A stretch of 39,205 nt of DNA from Gammaproteobacteria bacterium (GCA_028284675.1 JANQRI010000025.1:1-39205), one strand, 5' to 3'. Positions 1 through 10,489 are shown, counted from the first letter of the stretch. Made by a program: numbers and translations. Notes: generated from the sequence alone by a model not told the origin.

Positions 1-3000
1 AATCGGTGTTGAAAAACTTCCCGGCGGATCTAAATAACTTTTTAATAAAATACCCACTCGGATCGGTGTATTTGAGGGGGTTGTTGTTTACATAGGTATA
101 GCGGTTATAGTTTTGCAGATCGGCGTTGAACTGCACGTGCGGATCGGGGCTGAGAAAGCGGCCGATTTCAGGGTCGTAGACCCGGCCGTTCATATGGATC
201 AGGCCCACTTCGGTGATCGCCTCATGGCCGGTGTAGCACAGGTGGCCGCGGATGGACGTATATTGGTCGTTAGGATGTGCGCTTCCCTGCGCAGTGTCAC
301 CTTCACTCCAATCGGGGTTGCGGCGTTTGCCCCAGGCATCATAGCTTTTGAGGGTGCCGCGCGGCTGGTCGGCCGCATCAAACATGACGCCGGTATCATC
401 GGTAATTGCGATCACGGAGCCTAAGTGGTCGCGGTGAAAGTATTCAGTCCCTGTGGCGGTGTTGGCGCCGGCCTGTGCATTGGCATCATGAGTGATCACG
501 TGCATCGCGAACGCATGACCGTTGTGGTAATCACCGGCATAGAGAAAGTGCAGGTGTTCGGTGAGGTTATGTTGTATGCCGGTTTCAGTGACGGTTTTGT
601 GTTCGTAAAGCGTGCCACCTTGTGCGCCGAGGCCGATGTAGCGAATGCGCTCACTGCGGAAGTTATCGTCGGTGATTCTGAGGATTCTGGCTCGGTCGGC
701 GCCGTACGCAAATTCAGCGCTGGCGTTGCGTCCGTGGTGGGTGATCTGCACCGGTTTGTTGAACGGGCTGTAACTGATGCTGCGCCCGCCGCCGTTGATC
801 AGGTTACCGTTTGCGTCGTATTGGTAATCCTGGTCGGTGCCGACCGCGCAGACCGCATGCGGACCGGCCGCACGGGCACCGGCGCTGCACTGGTTGTAGC
901 TGTAGTGGCCGATATCGGAGCGTTCGGTGATGTTGCCCAGTGCATCGTAATCGATCTGGGTGCTGTGAGTATAGGCGGTGTTTTGGTTGGTCACGGTGCT
1001 GCCGGTCAGCCGGTCCAGCGCATCGTAGCTGAAGGTTTCCTCAACGGTATCGGCGAACAGATGGTCATCGGCGCGGGCGCGACGCAGCAGGTTGCCGGCT
1101 TCGTCGTACTGGAACTGGCTACGCTGGATATGCGCACGATTGTGTGTGGTGACCGCGGTGTCGGTGTGGGCTTCGCTATGGCGCATCAGTAACCAGCCGG
1201 TTGCGCTGTTGTAATCGGAAGTTGTGCGCACGCCGTTGCGGGCCTGTTCGGTGGCGAGCTGACCTTTGGCGTTAAGGGCCTCGGCGCGCCAGTAGAGCCG
1301 GCCGTTATCGTTCGGATCACTGAGGTAATGCAGGTAACCCTCGGGGTTGTAGTGGTATTGTACCTGCAGGCGCTGACTTTGGGCTTGATGGGGCGCTTCA
1401 GGATAAGTCAGGCGCTGTAAGCGCCCATGTGCATCGTAACTGCGATCGGTTTGGTAAGTTTGGCCGTCGATGCAGGCATCGATACGTTGCAGCCGGCCGT
1501 AGGCGGTGTAATGGTAATCACGGCTGGGCATATTGCCACAACTGCCGCTGTGCAGCAGCGAATTGGCCGCGCCCTGGATGCGCTTGAGTTTACCGATCGA
1601 GCCGGCCGGTGCGCTGTGGTCATGGTATTCCCAGATGTTGATCTGTGCATCGGCGGTGTCGGCCCGGTCCGTACGTTGAGTCATCCGGCCCAGTGCATCG
1701 TATTGGATGCGGGTGATCTGAGCTTTCGCATCGGTTTGTTCGATTAACTCGCCGAATGCGTTGTAACGATAGGTCCACTGGCCCATGTCGGGGTCGTTAA
1801 TCTGGGTTTTGCGCCCGAGAGTATCGTAACTCAGGGTAATAATGTTGCCTTCCGGATCGGTCGTCTGGCGCAGTTTACTGTTCGCATCGTGTTGGTACTG
1901 GATCGTGTGATTCAGCGCATCGGTGATTGCGGCGGTCTGACCCAGGCCGTTTTGGGTTTCGGTGCGTACTCTAAGCTGACCATTAACAGTCTGTTCGCGC
2001 CGGGTGCTGAAGCCGTTGTAATACAGATGCTGGGTGTGATGCCCGTTATCGCCGCCAAGCCCGTCGAGATCGCCCAGCGGCTGGCGGGTCGTGATGATTC
2101 GGCCCAGTGGATCGTAGTCGGTCGTGGTCCAGTGTTTTGTGGTGTTCAGTAAATGAGTTTCATCTGACGCAAGCGCATCGAAGAACGGTTCGGAGACCGC
2201 GATGGTTCGTCCATGGATGTCGTATAGCGTATCACTGAGGATATATTGGCCTTTAAAGCCACGCCGTAACGTGCGCACTTCACGGCCGCGGGCATCGGCA
2301 TAGACGCGGGCCGGCAGTCCGGTTGGTGGTGTGGTCTGAATCGCGGTTTTGGCCTGCAGGTCAATGTTGTTGCCCTGTACATCCACTGTTGTGCCGGTCG
2401 TTTCGGTCCAGTAATAGGCGGTCTGGGTGGTTTGTGCTACGGGGCTTTCGCAATAGACGGTCTCGGCGGTGGGCCGGCCGAATGCATCGTATTCCCAGCA
2501 GGTGTGAATGCCGTTAGGCCCGGTCAGCCGGGTGCGGTGACCATAGTGCGGATCGTAGATGTAAGTCTCGGTTTCACCGACTGCATTGGTGGTGCTTTGC
2601 GGAAAGCGCCCATTGGTCGTGTAAACGGTATGGGTGTTGCGCGACACGATCTGGCCGCTGCCGTCGTCGCCGCTGACGGTGGTCAGGGTGATGTTGCCAT
2701 AAGCATCACGCTGATAGTCGGTTTGCAGGCGATAGTCGGGGCCGCCATCCGGTTCGATGATCTCGCGATTGAGCAGTGTGGTGTCAGGATCGTAATCGAA
2801 CGCGGTGGTGCGCACGGTCAGTGTGCTGTCCGGGTGCGTGGTGGTCACCGTCGCGCGGTGCAGGCGTCCAAGCTGTTGCAGAGTGTCACTACCATAGTGG
2901 TTTTCGGTCTGTACCCGGGCATAAACGCCATCGCTGCCGAGCGTCTGAACGTCGATGTCGGTTGCATTACCCCAGTTATCGTAGCGGGTAAAGGTGGTAA

Positions 3001-6000
3001 TGGTGCTGCTGTCGGCACTGCCGGCCAGCGCATAGGTGGCCGACTCGTAATTACCGGGACGGAAGTCGGTTTCAGTTTGCAGATACGGATAAACGAACAC
3101 CCAACCGTCATGCAGGTTGTCCTGGTAGATTGGACAGGCGTCACCGTCGGCAATCGATACACTGTCGCCGGCCTCCAGATAACAGTATTGAATCGTGCGG
3201 CGGTTCAGCAGCCGATCATCCTGCCCGGCCGGACCGGTATGCCGGGTTTCAATCTGCACCGGCTGGCCGGTGTACGGATAGCCCTGTGCAAAGGTTGTGG
3301 TGGTTTGTATCCCCAGGGCATCGGTGATGATCAGTTGTTGGAAGCCGAGGCTGCCGCGCCCGTTAACAGAGGCTTTTAAACCCCGGTACTGGTAATCGGT
3401 GGTCAGGGTTTCACCGCGGCCGTTCGGTACATGCAGTTGTTTAACGACCGACAATGGCGTGACCAGGTCGACGTGTTGTCCGTCGCGGACCGGCGTATAT
3501 ACGGTGGAATCGCTTAAATGCCCGTAGTCGATTTGGATAGTATCGTCGTAGCCGTCGGTAATGCCGGTGATCTGTAATACACGACCGCGGTTCAGCCATG
3601 CCTGTTGGTTATTGTCTTTGCCGTGCAGGATATCAATCAGTCCGTCGCCGTTGATGTCGATCAGTTGCGTGGCCTGGCCGCGCAGGGCGGTCGGATTGTT
3701 TGGGGTTTCGTCATACGCAAAGGCCACCGGTGAGCCGTAGCTATTGTCTTCGTACCAGCCGGTGCCGGTGTTCAGCCAGGCGCCCTGGTGACTGATCACA
3801 TCGGTTAATCCGTCGCCGTTCAGATCGGCAAAGCGCACGCCCTGGTCTTCTTCGGCGGTGTCGATAATGCCGGGGATCTGACTGTCGTATTGTTCTTCGG
3901 TTTCATCCCAATCCGCGCCGGTGGTCAGCCACAGTCTGCGTTCAACGTTATCGGCCGGTTCGCAACCGGGGATCGTTACGAAGTCGTTACGACAACTGTT
4001 CGCGCCGGTCCAGCGGGTTTTCAGCAGATCGATCAGGCCGTCACCGTTGATATCGGCCGGCCTGAGGCCGGTGTCGCGGTAGTCGGCTTCGATAAAACTG
4101 ACCGGCAGCGGTTTGCCTTCCGCCCAGCCGTTGCCGGTGTTTAACCAGGTGTTGCGGATCAAGCCGCGTCCCTGGACCAGGTCAGGCTGACCGTCGCCGT
4201 TTACATCCAGCAATTGCACACCCTGCGGTGCGTCGCTGCTGTCGACAAATGCCAGCGGCGGTGCCCAGTCCGGCATCAGCGCCCAGCCGCTACCGGTGTT
4301 GCGCCAGGCCTCGCGGGTCGTGCCGTGCCCATGCAGAATATCGGTGCGGCCATCCTGATCGAGGTCGATCAGTTGCACCCGTGCACTGCTGTAGCTCGGA
4401 TACATGACGAATGCGGGTAAATTGGTATTGCTGTAACCAGACGGTGCGGCGGCCCAGCCCTGGCCGGTATTAAGCCAGGCGGCCCGTTCGACAGTGCCGC
4501 TGCTGGGTGTGCAGTCGGTTTCCCAGATCTCGCAGGTCACCGCCGGTCGATACCCTGACTGCAGTAAATCCGGCAGGCCGTCACCGTTTAACTCGACGAT
4601 GCGCAGACCGCTGTCCCGGTCATCCCGGGTAAACGCAGTCGGTAACGGCGGATATTGAGTTGGGTCCCAGAGGTTGTTCGAGTCACCGGTGTTGATGTAC
4701 ACCGCCTCCGGGGTTAACTGATCGACCCGCCCGTCAGCGTTGATATCGATCAGGCGCACGCCGGTGTCGATACCCTGGTGGACGACCAGGTTGTGCAGCG
4801 GTGCATAACGGTTATCGGCCTGCCAGCCGTGTTCCACGGATGACCACTGGAATGCGATTGGCTGTATGCAGGCGCTGTTATTTACGCAATAATCGATTTG
4901 GCTTAAGCGGCTGGGTTGCACGCCGTCTGCCGGAGCGTACGTGAGTGTGTAGGTGCCGACCGGGGTTTGGATGGCGCGCAGGCGCTGGCTGATCCGCCGC
5001 TGCGCCCCGCCGATATACGCAAAGCGCTGATCCGGGCGGTTTTCATATTGAAACTGAATGCTATGGTACGGTGTAGCTCCGGTATTCAGGTTACCGGTGT
5101 AGTCGATCCGGTCGAGCTGGTATTCGCCTGCACCCGGCTGGGTATAGTGGAAGTCCATGTAATTGCCAAACGTATCTTCCACCCGGTTTAAGGCCCAGAC
5201 CACCACGCTGTCCAGGCCGGCGGCGCGGATTTGCGCATCGGCCCGCGCGCCGTAATAGAGAATTTCTCCGCTTTTGGTCTCGACCGTGAATGAGCCCGGT
5301 GCACTGATTGCATGGGAGTCGGTTGCGGAGGTTTGGAAGAAACCGCTGCCGCTGTGGCCATGCGCGGTAATCCGGCTGAAACTGTTTTGTTCGGTGCGGT
5401 ATTCCATGCCGGCGGTATGATAATCGCCGCCGGTTTCGGCGATGAGCTTTTGCCCGTCCAGACAATAACGGTCGTTGGCACCGTGCGACAACGCTTGTTG
5501 TGCGCCGTCCTGGGCCCGGCTTTGCGGGCAGCGCGTAATGACTGACAGCCCACCCAGTGAGCCGCCCATTCCGGCAATGCCGTTACGGCCCTGGCTGCTG
5601 TAATCAAGGCTGAGTTTGGGCGCGACACCGGCGGTGCCCGGCGGTACGGCGATCGGCAGGCGATAGGTGAACGCGCCGGATGCATCGACCTGCGGTTCAC
5701 CCGTTAGCACGCCGTTGAAGGTCTCGCCCAATGCCGGTCCCGGGTCGGTGAAGATTTCGTTGTGCGCAGTCGGTGCGGCCGGTGCATCCGGTGCCCGCAC
5801 CACGACGACCGATTCGAGTTGGCCCCACGGGCTGCAGCCGTCGACATTGCAGCCGCGTACCCGGTAATGATAGAGATCGTTCGGTTGGTCGCTGAGCTGA
5901 ATAAATAACTCATTCGCGGTATACAGTGTGGTGTGGTTGTCTTTCGCCGCGGTCTCTTCGATTTCGTAATGCGTCACTACACCGGTGGAAGTGCCCCAAA

Positions 6001-7438
6001 GAATCGGGTAGTCGCCGCTGGTGCTCTCGCGCAGGTTGTGTACATCGCCCGGCACGCCTGGAACAGACGGCGGCAGCTCCGGCATTTTGTGTGTCGTGAC
6101 CGGGCTTAAGTCGCTGCAGACATCGGCGTTACAGGCCGCCAGTGCGAATTCGTAATATTCGCCGTTCTCAAAGCCGTCCAGCGTATAAGCCAATGCGTCG
6201 GTCTCATGAATTGCCGACCAGGCATTATCACCGGCCGCGCGCTGATGCAGTTGGTAATGCGCGACGGTGCCGGCCGGCGCAGCCCAGCTGAAACTGAATG
6301 CCCGGTCGTCTGTATCGATGTGATCGAGTGCTAACACCGGTGCGTCCGGTGCCGGATACGGCACGGTGACTGATATGGTTTCGGTGGCTTCGCCGCAGAC
6401 TTCACGCTGTTGTGAGTCGGTATTGCAGGCCCGGACTTTAAAGGTTTGTGTATTGCCGGCCGCACCGGCGGTGGTGTTGTATGTTAACGCAGTCAGATCA
6501 TCGGCGATCACGGTGTTATCCGCATCGAGCAATTTGTAATGGTGCACCAGGCCGCCGGCTGCCGACCAGGACAGATCGAACGCTGCATTGGCGGTGGTGA
6601 TGTGCTGTCCATTGACCCATTGCGTGCCCTGCAGCTGGATTGCCCCGGGTGGGTCCGGCGGGCAGTTTGGCGTGGTCACTGCCGCACTGGCCGGGCTCCA
6701 CGCGCTGTATTCGGTGATGTTGTTCAGGCTGTAATACGCACGCACTTTATAGGTATGCGCGGTATCCGGATCACGCCCGCTCAAGGTTTGTGTTGTGCTG
6801 CTGTGATGACCCGCGGATTGATAACTGCCGCCGGCAATGGACTCATGCACTTCATAACCGCTGACGGCGCCGCCTGAAGCATTCCAGTTTACGTTCAGTG
6901 ATGAGCAGCTCAATGTATCGGCGGTTGGTGTGCCCGGCGCTGCCGGAGGTTTGACTACCCAGGTTGTAGTGCTGGCTTCCGGGCATAGCGTATGGTAGGT
7001 GGTATTGATCGCTTGGCCGCCGTAGCTGATATATTTGCGGTAGGTGTAACAGCGCTTGAGTTTATAGGTATATGCGCCGTTATTACGACCACCAACCCAG
7101 TGTGCGCTACCAACTCCGCTGTACAATGGGCCGGCGTTGTTTTCAAACAACTGTGCCGGGCCGATGCTGTGAATTTTGCACTGATAGCCCGGTGAGCAGG
7201 CGATTGATTGCCCGACTGAACCGACATGCCCATTCCAGCTGACCGTGTAGCCGCCGTCGGCATCCTGTGCCGGCGCTGAGACTGAGATGGCTGCGACTGG
7301 TTGTGAAATTAAGTAGAATAGAATACTGAAAATACCGAACAACATATGTTGTTGGTTTGGAAGTCGTCTGGATAAGAAAAATAATATTTTATTCGGCTTG
7401 TTGCGGCCGACACACTTACCCTCATACCCTTGAAACAC
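1..7438 (-). CDS. Giant secreted SpvB/FG-GAP/RHS-repeat protein (3' end outside window)
   Basis: The frame is open from 7438 to the left edge, about 2,479 codons with no stop. Order of parts: a signal-peptide-like hydrophobic stretch ending SQPVAA, four Fn3-like domains (to about residue 570), an SpvB-type domain (about 580-800), seven calcium-type FG-GAP loops such as DINGDGLID and DLNGDGLTD (about 895-1265), then many YD/RHS repeats (for example YDALGRMTQR) and the RHS core. The core ends with RYTYVNNNPLKYTDPSGYF near base 50; the residues after it begin the variable C-terminal tip. Known family members (TcB/SpvB-RHS) form a shell around a cleaved C-terminal toxin. The GTG at 7438 has GAGGGA upstream and a TATAAT box further up; an ATG at 7345 also lies just before the hydrophobic stretch but has no ribosome site. 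Function as a toxin is inferred. Confidence 0.88.
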   Translation of the reverse strand, partial: MFQGYEGKCVGRNKPNKILFFLSRRLPNQQHMLFGIFSILFYLISQPVAAISVSAPAQDADGGYTVSWNGHVGSVGQSIACSPGYQCKIHSIGPAQLFENNAGPLYSGVGSAHWVGGRNNGAYTYKLKRCYTYRKYISYGGQAINTTYHTLCPEASTTTWVVKPPAAPGTPTADTLSCSSLNVNWNASGGAVSGYEVHESIAGGSYQSAGHHSSTTQTLSGRDPDTAHTYKVRAYYSLNNITEYSAWSPASAAVTTPNCPPDPPGAIQLQGTQWVNGQHITTANAAFDLSWSAAGGLVHHYKLLDADNTVIADDLTALTYNTTAGAAGNTQTFKVRACNTDSQQREVCGEATETISVTVPYPAPDAPVLALDHIDTDDRAFSFSWAAPAGTVAHYQLHQRAAGDNAWSAIHETDALAYTLDGFENGEYYEFALAACNADVCSDLSPVTTHKMPELPPSVPGVPGDVHNLRESTSGDYPILWGTSTGVVTHYEIEETAAKDNHTTLYTANELFIQLSDQPNDLYHYRVRGCNVDGCSPWGQLESVVVVRAPDAPAAPTAHNEIFTDPGPALGETFNGVLTGEPQVDASGAFTYRLPIAVPPGTAGVAPKLSLDYSSQGRNGIAGMGGSLGGLSVITRCPQSRAQDGAQQALSHGANDRYCLDGQKLIAETGGDYHTAGMEYRTEQNSFSRITAHGHSGSGFFQTSATDSHAISAPGSFTVETKSGEILYYGARADAQIRAAGLDSVVVWALNRVEDTFGNYMDFHYTQPGAGEYQLDRIDYTGNLNTGATPYHSIQFQYENRPDQRFAYIGGAQRRISQRLRAIQTPVGTYTLTYAPADGVQPSRLSQIDYCVNNSACIQPIAFQWSSVEHGWQADNRYAPLHNLVVHQGIDTGVRLIDINADGRVDQLTPEAVYINTGDSNNLWDPTQYPPLPTAFTRDDRDSGLRIVELNGDGLPDLLQSGYRPAVTCEIWETDCTPSSGTVERAAWLNTGQGWAAAPSGYSNTNLPAFVMYPSYSSARVQLIDLDQDGRTDILHGHGTTREAWRNTGSGWALMPDWAPPLAFVDSSDAPQGVQLLDVNGDGQPDLVQGRGLIRNTWLNTGNGWAEGKPLPVSFIEADYRDTGLRPADINGDGLIDLLKTRWTGANSCRNDFVTIPGCEPADNVERRLWLTTGADWDETEEQYDSQIPGIIDTAEEDQGVRFADLNGDGLTDVISHQGAWLNTGTGWYEDNSYGSPVAFAYDETPNNPTALRGQATQLIDINGDGLIDILHGKDNNQQAWLNRGRVLQITGITDGYDDTIQIDYGHLSDSTVYTPVRDGQHVDLVTPLSVVKQLHVPNGRGETLTTDYQYRGLKASVNGRGSLGFQQLIITDALGIQTTTTFAQGYPYTGQPVQIETRHTGPAGQDDRLLNRRTIQYCYLEAGDSVSIADGDACPIYQDNLHDGWVFVYPYLQTETDFRPGNYESATYALAGSADSSTITTFTRYDNWGNATDIDVQTLGSDGVYARVQTENHYGSDTLQQLGRLHRATVTTTHPDSTLTVRTTAFDYDPDTTLLNREIIEPDGGPDYRLQTDYQRDAYGNITLTTVSGDDGSGQIVSRNTHTVYTTNGRFPQSTTNAVGETETYIYDPHYGHRTRLTGPNGIHTCWEYDAFGRPTAETVYCESPVAQTTQTAYYWTETTGTTVDVQGNNIDLQAKTAIQTTPPTGLPARVYADARGREVRTLRRGFKGQYILSDTLYDIHGRTIAVSEPFFDALASDETHLLNTTKHWTTTDYDPLGRIITTRQPLGDLDGLGGDNGHHTQHLYYNGFSTRREQTVNGQLRVRTETQNGLGQTAAITDALNHTIQYQHDANSKLRQTTDPEGNIITLSYDTLGRKTQINDPDMGQWTYRYNAFGELIEQTDAKAQITRIQYDALGRMTQRTDRADTADAQINIWEYHDHSAPAGSIGKLKRIQGAANSLLHSGSCGNMPSRDYHYTAYGRLQRIDACIDGQTYQTDRSYDAHGRLQRLTYPEAPHQAQSQRLQVQYHYNPEGYLHYLSDPNDNGRLYWRAEALNAKGQLATEQARNGVRTTSDYNSATGWLLMRHSEAHTDTAVTTHNRAHIQRSQFQYDEAGNLLRRARADDHLFADTVEETFSYDALDRLTGSTVTNQNTAYTHSTQIDYDALGNITERSDIGHYSYNQCSAGARAAGPHAVCAVGTDQDYQYDANGNLINGGGRSISYSPFNKPVQITHHGRNASAEFAYGADRARILRITDDNFRSERIRYIGLGAQGGTLYEHKTVTETGIQHNLTEHLHFLYAGDYHNGHAFAMHVITHDANAQAGANTATGTEYFHRDHLGSVIAITDDTGVMFDAADQPRGTLKSYDAWGKRRNPDWSEGDTAQGSAHPNDQYTSIRGHLCYTGHEAITEVGLIHMNGRVYDPEIGRFLSPDPHVQFNADLQNYNRYTYVNNNPLKYTDPSGYFIKKLFRSAGKFFNTD

Positions 7439-7814
7439 CTTAGTTCCCTCAAACCCAAACGCGAAGTGTTCGCGTATATTTATTATAAGCCCATACAACC
7501 AAAAGTTTATACGCGGCACGTTATCGCATATCTTCAGCATACGCAAGGGTCCGTACACGCCAAAATGCAGCCGATGTTTTTGACCCCCTCCGGAACATTT
7601 GGTGTTGTGATCAGGTAATTTAGAGACTTATGTTGCAGAGTCAATATTTCACTTAAAGGCAGGGATGGATTGTCCGGTGTTTTTGGGGGTACGTAATTGT
7701 ACTAGCTTTGCTGAAGCGGTGGCGTCTGTGCCGGGTAAACCATGAAACAAAGTGGATTTTTGAGTGCTGTGGGGCGGATGCATTCGGTTTTTATGACCAT
7801 GTTATAGTACGCGC
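7439..7814. other. Intergenic region between divergent genes
   Basis: It separates the leftward RHS gene from the rightward metallophosphoesterase gene. Apart from the TATAAT box for the RHS gene and a TATAGT at 7803-7808 I see nothing specific. The TATAGT lies seven bases before the phosphoesterase ATG and no ribosome site precedes that ATG, so a leaderless mRNA is possible. A 62-codon frame at 7430-7618 has no family features and starts with TTG without a ribosome site. Confidence 0.5.
7482..7487 (-). promoter_or_regulatory. Probable -10 box (TATAAT) of the RHS gene
   Basis: Read on the minus strand this is a perfect TATAAT, about 44 bases upstream of the GTG start at 7438. I see no good -35 hexamer at 16-18 bases. 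The implied leader contains a small CGCGAA/TTCGCG hairpin and the GAGGGA ribosome site. Confidence 0.35.
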
Positions 7815-8543
7815 ATGCGAATCCAGTATCTCTCTGATATCCATCTAGAATTCGGGCGCTTTAATTTTTCTGATTCCAATGCGGATGTCATTGTCGCCGC
7901 AGGCGATATTGATCAGCAAACCGAAGGTGTCGAATGGCTGAAAAGCCTGGATAAACCGGTGGTGTATGTTGCCGGCAATCATGAAATATGGGGTGGTGAT
8001 CTGCAGCAGGGCATAGACGATTTGCGTGACAGCTGTGCGCACAGCAATGTCTATTTTCTTGAGAATAATCAACTGACTATGGGCGATGTGACGTTTTTCG
8101 GCTGCACCCTCTGGGTGGATTTTGATAACCGTGATCCGGAAGTGTCGGACTATGCGAGATCGCAGATGAATGATTTTGCGTATATTTCGCATGATGATCG
8201 TGAACTGCTGCCTGAGGATATTATTGCGCGCAACGAGGAGTCTCTGCGCTGGCTGAAGAAAGCCTTAGGCAGAAAAACCACAAAAAAGCAGGTGGTTGTC
8301 AGTCATCATGCACCGAGTTTGCGGAGCTGGGGGTTTCATCCTGAAGATATGATGCGTTTTGCTTATTGCAATCAGCTGGATGATATAATCCGCAGCAGTA
8401 ATATTAGCCTCTGGATACACGGGCATGTACACTGTCGTTCCGATTACCGAATCCGGAATACGCGTGTGGTCTGCAATCCCCGGGGCTATTATAAAAATTA
8501 CCTGGTTGAAGACTTTGACCCTAAAAAAATAGTAGAAATCTGA
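7815..8543 (+). CDS. Calcineurin-like metallophosphoesterase
   Basis: A 242-residue protein with the full set of calcineurin-family metal motifs: D-x-H at residues 8-10, GDID at 30-33, GNHE at 54-57, HHAP near 163 and GHVH near 202. These residues bind two metal ions and cleave a phosphoester; the substrate cannot be told from the sequence. No signal peptide is visible, so it is probably cytoplasmic. Its stop overlaps the next ATG by one base (TGATG), so it is probably co-translated with the DUF1820 gene. The ATG has no ribosome site and a TATAGT box is only seven bases away, which fits a leaderless transcript (inference). Confidence 0.85.
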   Translation: MRIQYLSDIHLEFGRFNFSDSNADVIVAAGDIDQQTEGVEWLKSLDKPVVYVAGNHEIWGGDLQQGIDDLRDSCAHSNVYFLENNQLTMGDVTFFGCTLWVDFDNRDPEVSDYARSQMNDFAYISHDDRELLPEDIIARNEESLRWLKKALGRKTTKKQVVVSHHAPSLRSWGFHPEDMMRFAYCNQLDDIIRSSNISLWIHGHVHCRSDYRIRNTRVVCNPRGYYKNYLVEDFDPKKIVEI

Positions 8544-8875
8544 TGGCTAGAAAGTTATATCGTGTGCGCTTTGTGAATGAAGACAAGATCTACGAAATTT
8601 ATGCAAAGCATGTTTATCAGGGCAATATGTATGGTTTTGTGGTTGTTGAGGATGTTGTGTTCAATGAGTCCGGTTCGGTTGTGGTTGATCCCAGTGAGGA
8701 GCGGCTGAAAACTGAATTCGAAGGCGTGCGCCAGAGTTATATTCCGATGCATGCGATCATGCGCATCGATCAGGTGGAAAAGCAGGGCACCGCGAAAATT
8801 TCCGGCGCGGAAGGCAAGGTTGCCAATTTTCCATCTTCGATTTACACCCCAAAAGGCAGCGAAAGCAATGATTAG
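8543..8875 (+). CDS. DUF1820 family protein
   Basis: A 110-residue soluble protein that I recognise as DUF1820, a small family common in gammaproteobacteria and without known function. The typical opening RKLYRVRFVNEDKIYEIYAK and the central stretch around YIPMHAIMRIDQVE are present, and the length is normal for the family. The ATG overlaps the stop of the phosphoesterase gene, so the two form a small operon. About 145 bases separate it from zwf. Confidence 0.85.
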   Translation: MARKLYRVRFVNEDKIYEIYAKHVYQGNMYGFVVVEDVVFNESGSVVVDPSEERLKTEFEGVRQSYIPMHAIMRIDQVEKQGTAKISGAEGKVANFPSSIYTPKGSESND

Positions 8876-9019
8876 GAGCGGTGCACCGGTATTTTCAGCG
8901 TAAGGCCGGGAATAATTGGTACACTTTCTGCACGTAAACTCAATCTAAAGTATGCGATTAACTGTAACCTGCATCCGCCAGGCTGATGGGTTGCTTCTTA
9001 ACTTTAAGTGATTGATTTA

Positions 9020-10489
9020 ATGAATAAAAAACATTGCACCATTGTGATTTTCGGCGGCAACGGTGATTTGGCCACACGCATGTTGTTGCCGTCTTTATAC
9101 CATTTATATACGGATGGATATTTGCCTGACTGTGTCAGTATTGTCGGGGCCGCACGTCAGCAGCTCGATCCTGGTGCCTATATTGATTTGGTGCACACTA
9201 AATTAAAGCACTATATTCATGATGAGCACTTTGATGAGGATCAATGGAAAAGCTTTGCCGGCCGTTTGCGTTACTGCAAAGTGGATGCAAATGAGCCGGA
9301 AGATTTTAAGGCTTTTGCGGCGTTTTTGTCATTATCGGAAAATGATGAGCTGGTTTGCTATTTATCGACTTCACAAAAGCTGTACGGTGCGATTTGCCGC
9401 AACCTGAAGCAGGCCGGGCTGGTGACCGCCGATACCCGGGTGGTGATGGAAAAACCGATCGGGCAGAGCCTGGAGTCTTCGAAAATAATTAATGATAATG
9501 TCGCGGAGATTTTTCCCGAGCAAAATATCTTCCGGATCGATCATTACCTCGGTAAAGAAACCGTGCAGAATATTCTGGCAATGCGTTTTGCCAATTCGCT
9601 GTTTGAACCGCTTTGGAACACCGCGGATATCGATCATGTGCAGATCACCACTTCCGAAACGGTTGGGGTTGAAGGGCGCTGGTCTTATTACAATGATTCA
9701 GGCGCGTTGCGCGATATGGTGCAGAACCATATGCTGCAGTTATTGGCGCTGATCGCGATGGAGCCGCCAAGCGATTTTGATCCGGACGCGGTGCGTAATG
9801 AAAAAGTAAAAGTATTACGTTCTTTACGACCGATTATCGATAAGGATGTGCAAGGGCATACCGTGCGTGGTCAATATACTTCCGGTTCGGTGGACGGCAA
9901 AATTGTACCCGGTTACTGCGAGGAGCAGGGTGGTGTTGCCGAAAGCACGACTGAGACCTTTGTGGCAATTCGGACAAACATCGATAACTGGCGCTGGGCG
10001 GGTGTGCCGTTCTATCTGCGTACCGGTAAGCGCCTGCCGTATCGTTATTCCGAAGTCTATATTCAGTTTCGTCATGTCCCGCATTCAATTTTCAGCAAGC
10101 TCGGTGGTTCGGAGCTGCAGCCGAATAAATTAATTATTCGTTTGCAGCCTGAGGAAAGTATCAAGCTGTTGTTGATGAACAAAGTGCCGGGGCTGAATCA
10201 GAAAGGCATAAAGCTCAAAGAGGTGCCGTTGAATTTGAGTTTAACCGAAGCGTTTAAAAAGCCCCGTCGGCGTATGGCTTATGAGCGGTTGTTTCTGGAT
10301 ATTATCGGCAATAATACAACCCTGTTCGTGCGGCGCGATGAAATTGAGGCGGCCTGGAGCTGGACCGACGGTATTATCGACGGTTGGCAAAATTATATGG
10401 AGGTTCCAAAGTCATATCAGGCTGGTACCTGGGGACCTTCGGCATCGTTTGCGCTGACCGAGCGGCACGGGCATACCTGGCATGAATAA
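9020..10489 (+). CDS. zwf: Glucose-6-phosphate 1-dehydrogenase
   Basis: It oxidises glucose 6-phosphate to 6-phosphogluconolactone with NAD(P)+, the entry step of the Entner-Doudoroff and pentose phosphate routes. The nucleotide-binding loop GGNGDLA (residues 12-18) and the substrate motif RIDHYLGKE (about 172-180) are intact, and about 489 residues is the normal length. The ATG at 9020 is preferred to an in-frame GTG at 9008; neither has a good ribosome site. pgl, edd, glk and eda follow on the same strand, but a 290-bp mobile element lies between zwf and pgl. I found no convincing HexR-type operator upstream. Confidence 0.96.
   Translation: MNKKHCTIVIFGGNGDLATRMLLPSLYHLYTDGYLPDCVSIVGAARQQLDPGAYIDLVHTKLKHYIHDEHFDEDQWKSFAGRLRYCKVDANEPEDFKAFAAFLSLSENDELVCYLSTSQKLYGAICRNLKQAGLVTADTRVVMEKPIGQSLESSKIINDNVAEIFPEQNIFRIDHYLGKETVQNILAMRFANSLFEPLWNTADIDHVQITTSETVGVEGRWSYYNDSGALRDMVQNHMLQLLALIAMEPPSDFDPDAVRNEKVKVLRSLRPIIDKDVQGHTVRGQYTSGSVDGKIVPGYCEEQGGVAESTTETFVAIRTNIDNWRWAGVPFYLRTGKRLPYRYSEVYIQFRHVPHSIFSKLGGSELQPNKLIIRLQPEESIKLLLMNKVPGLNQKGIKLKEVPLNLSLTEAFKKPRRRMAYERLFLDIIGNNTTLFVRRDEIEAAWSWTDGIIDGWQNYMEVPKSYQAGTWGPSASFALTERHGHTWHE

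Noticed and set aside
113..3379. Rightward frames across the RHS gene
   Set aside because: They are shadows on the opposite strand of the RHS repeats; the minus-strand frame gives clear RHS and FG-GAP motifs throughout.
7430..7618. Short rightward gene of 62 codons
   Set aside because: TTG start without ribosome site, no family resemblance and an unusual composition; probably chance.
8876..9019. HexR operator upstream of zwf
   Set aside because: No sequence close to the expected palindrome TGTAATTNNNATTACA could be found by eye.
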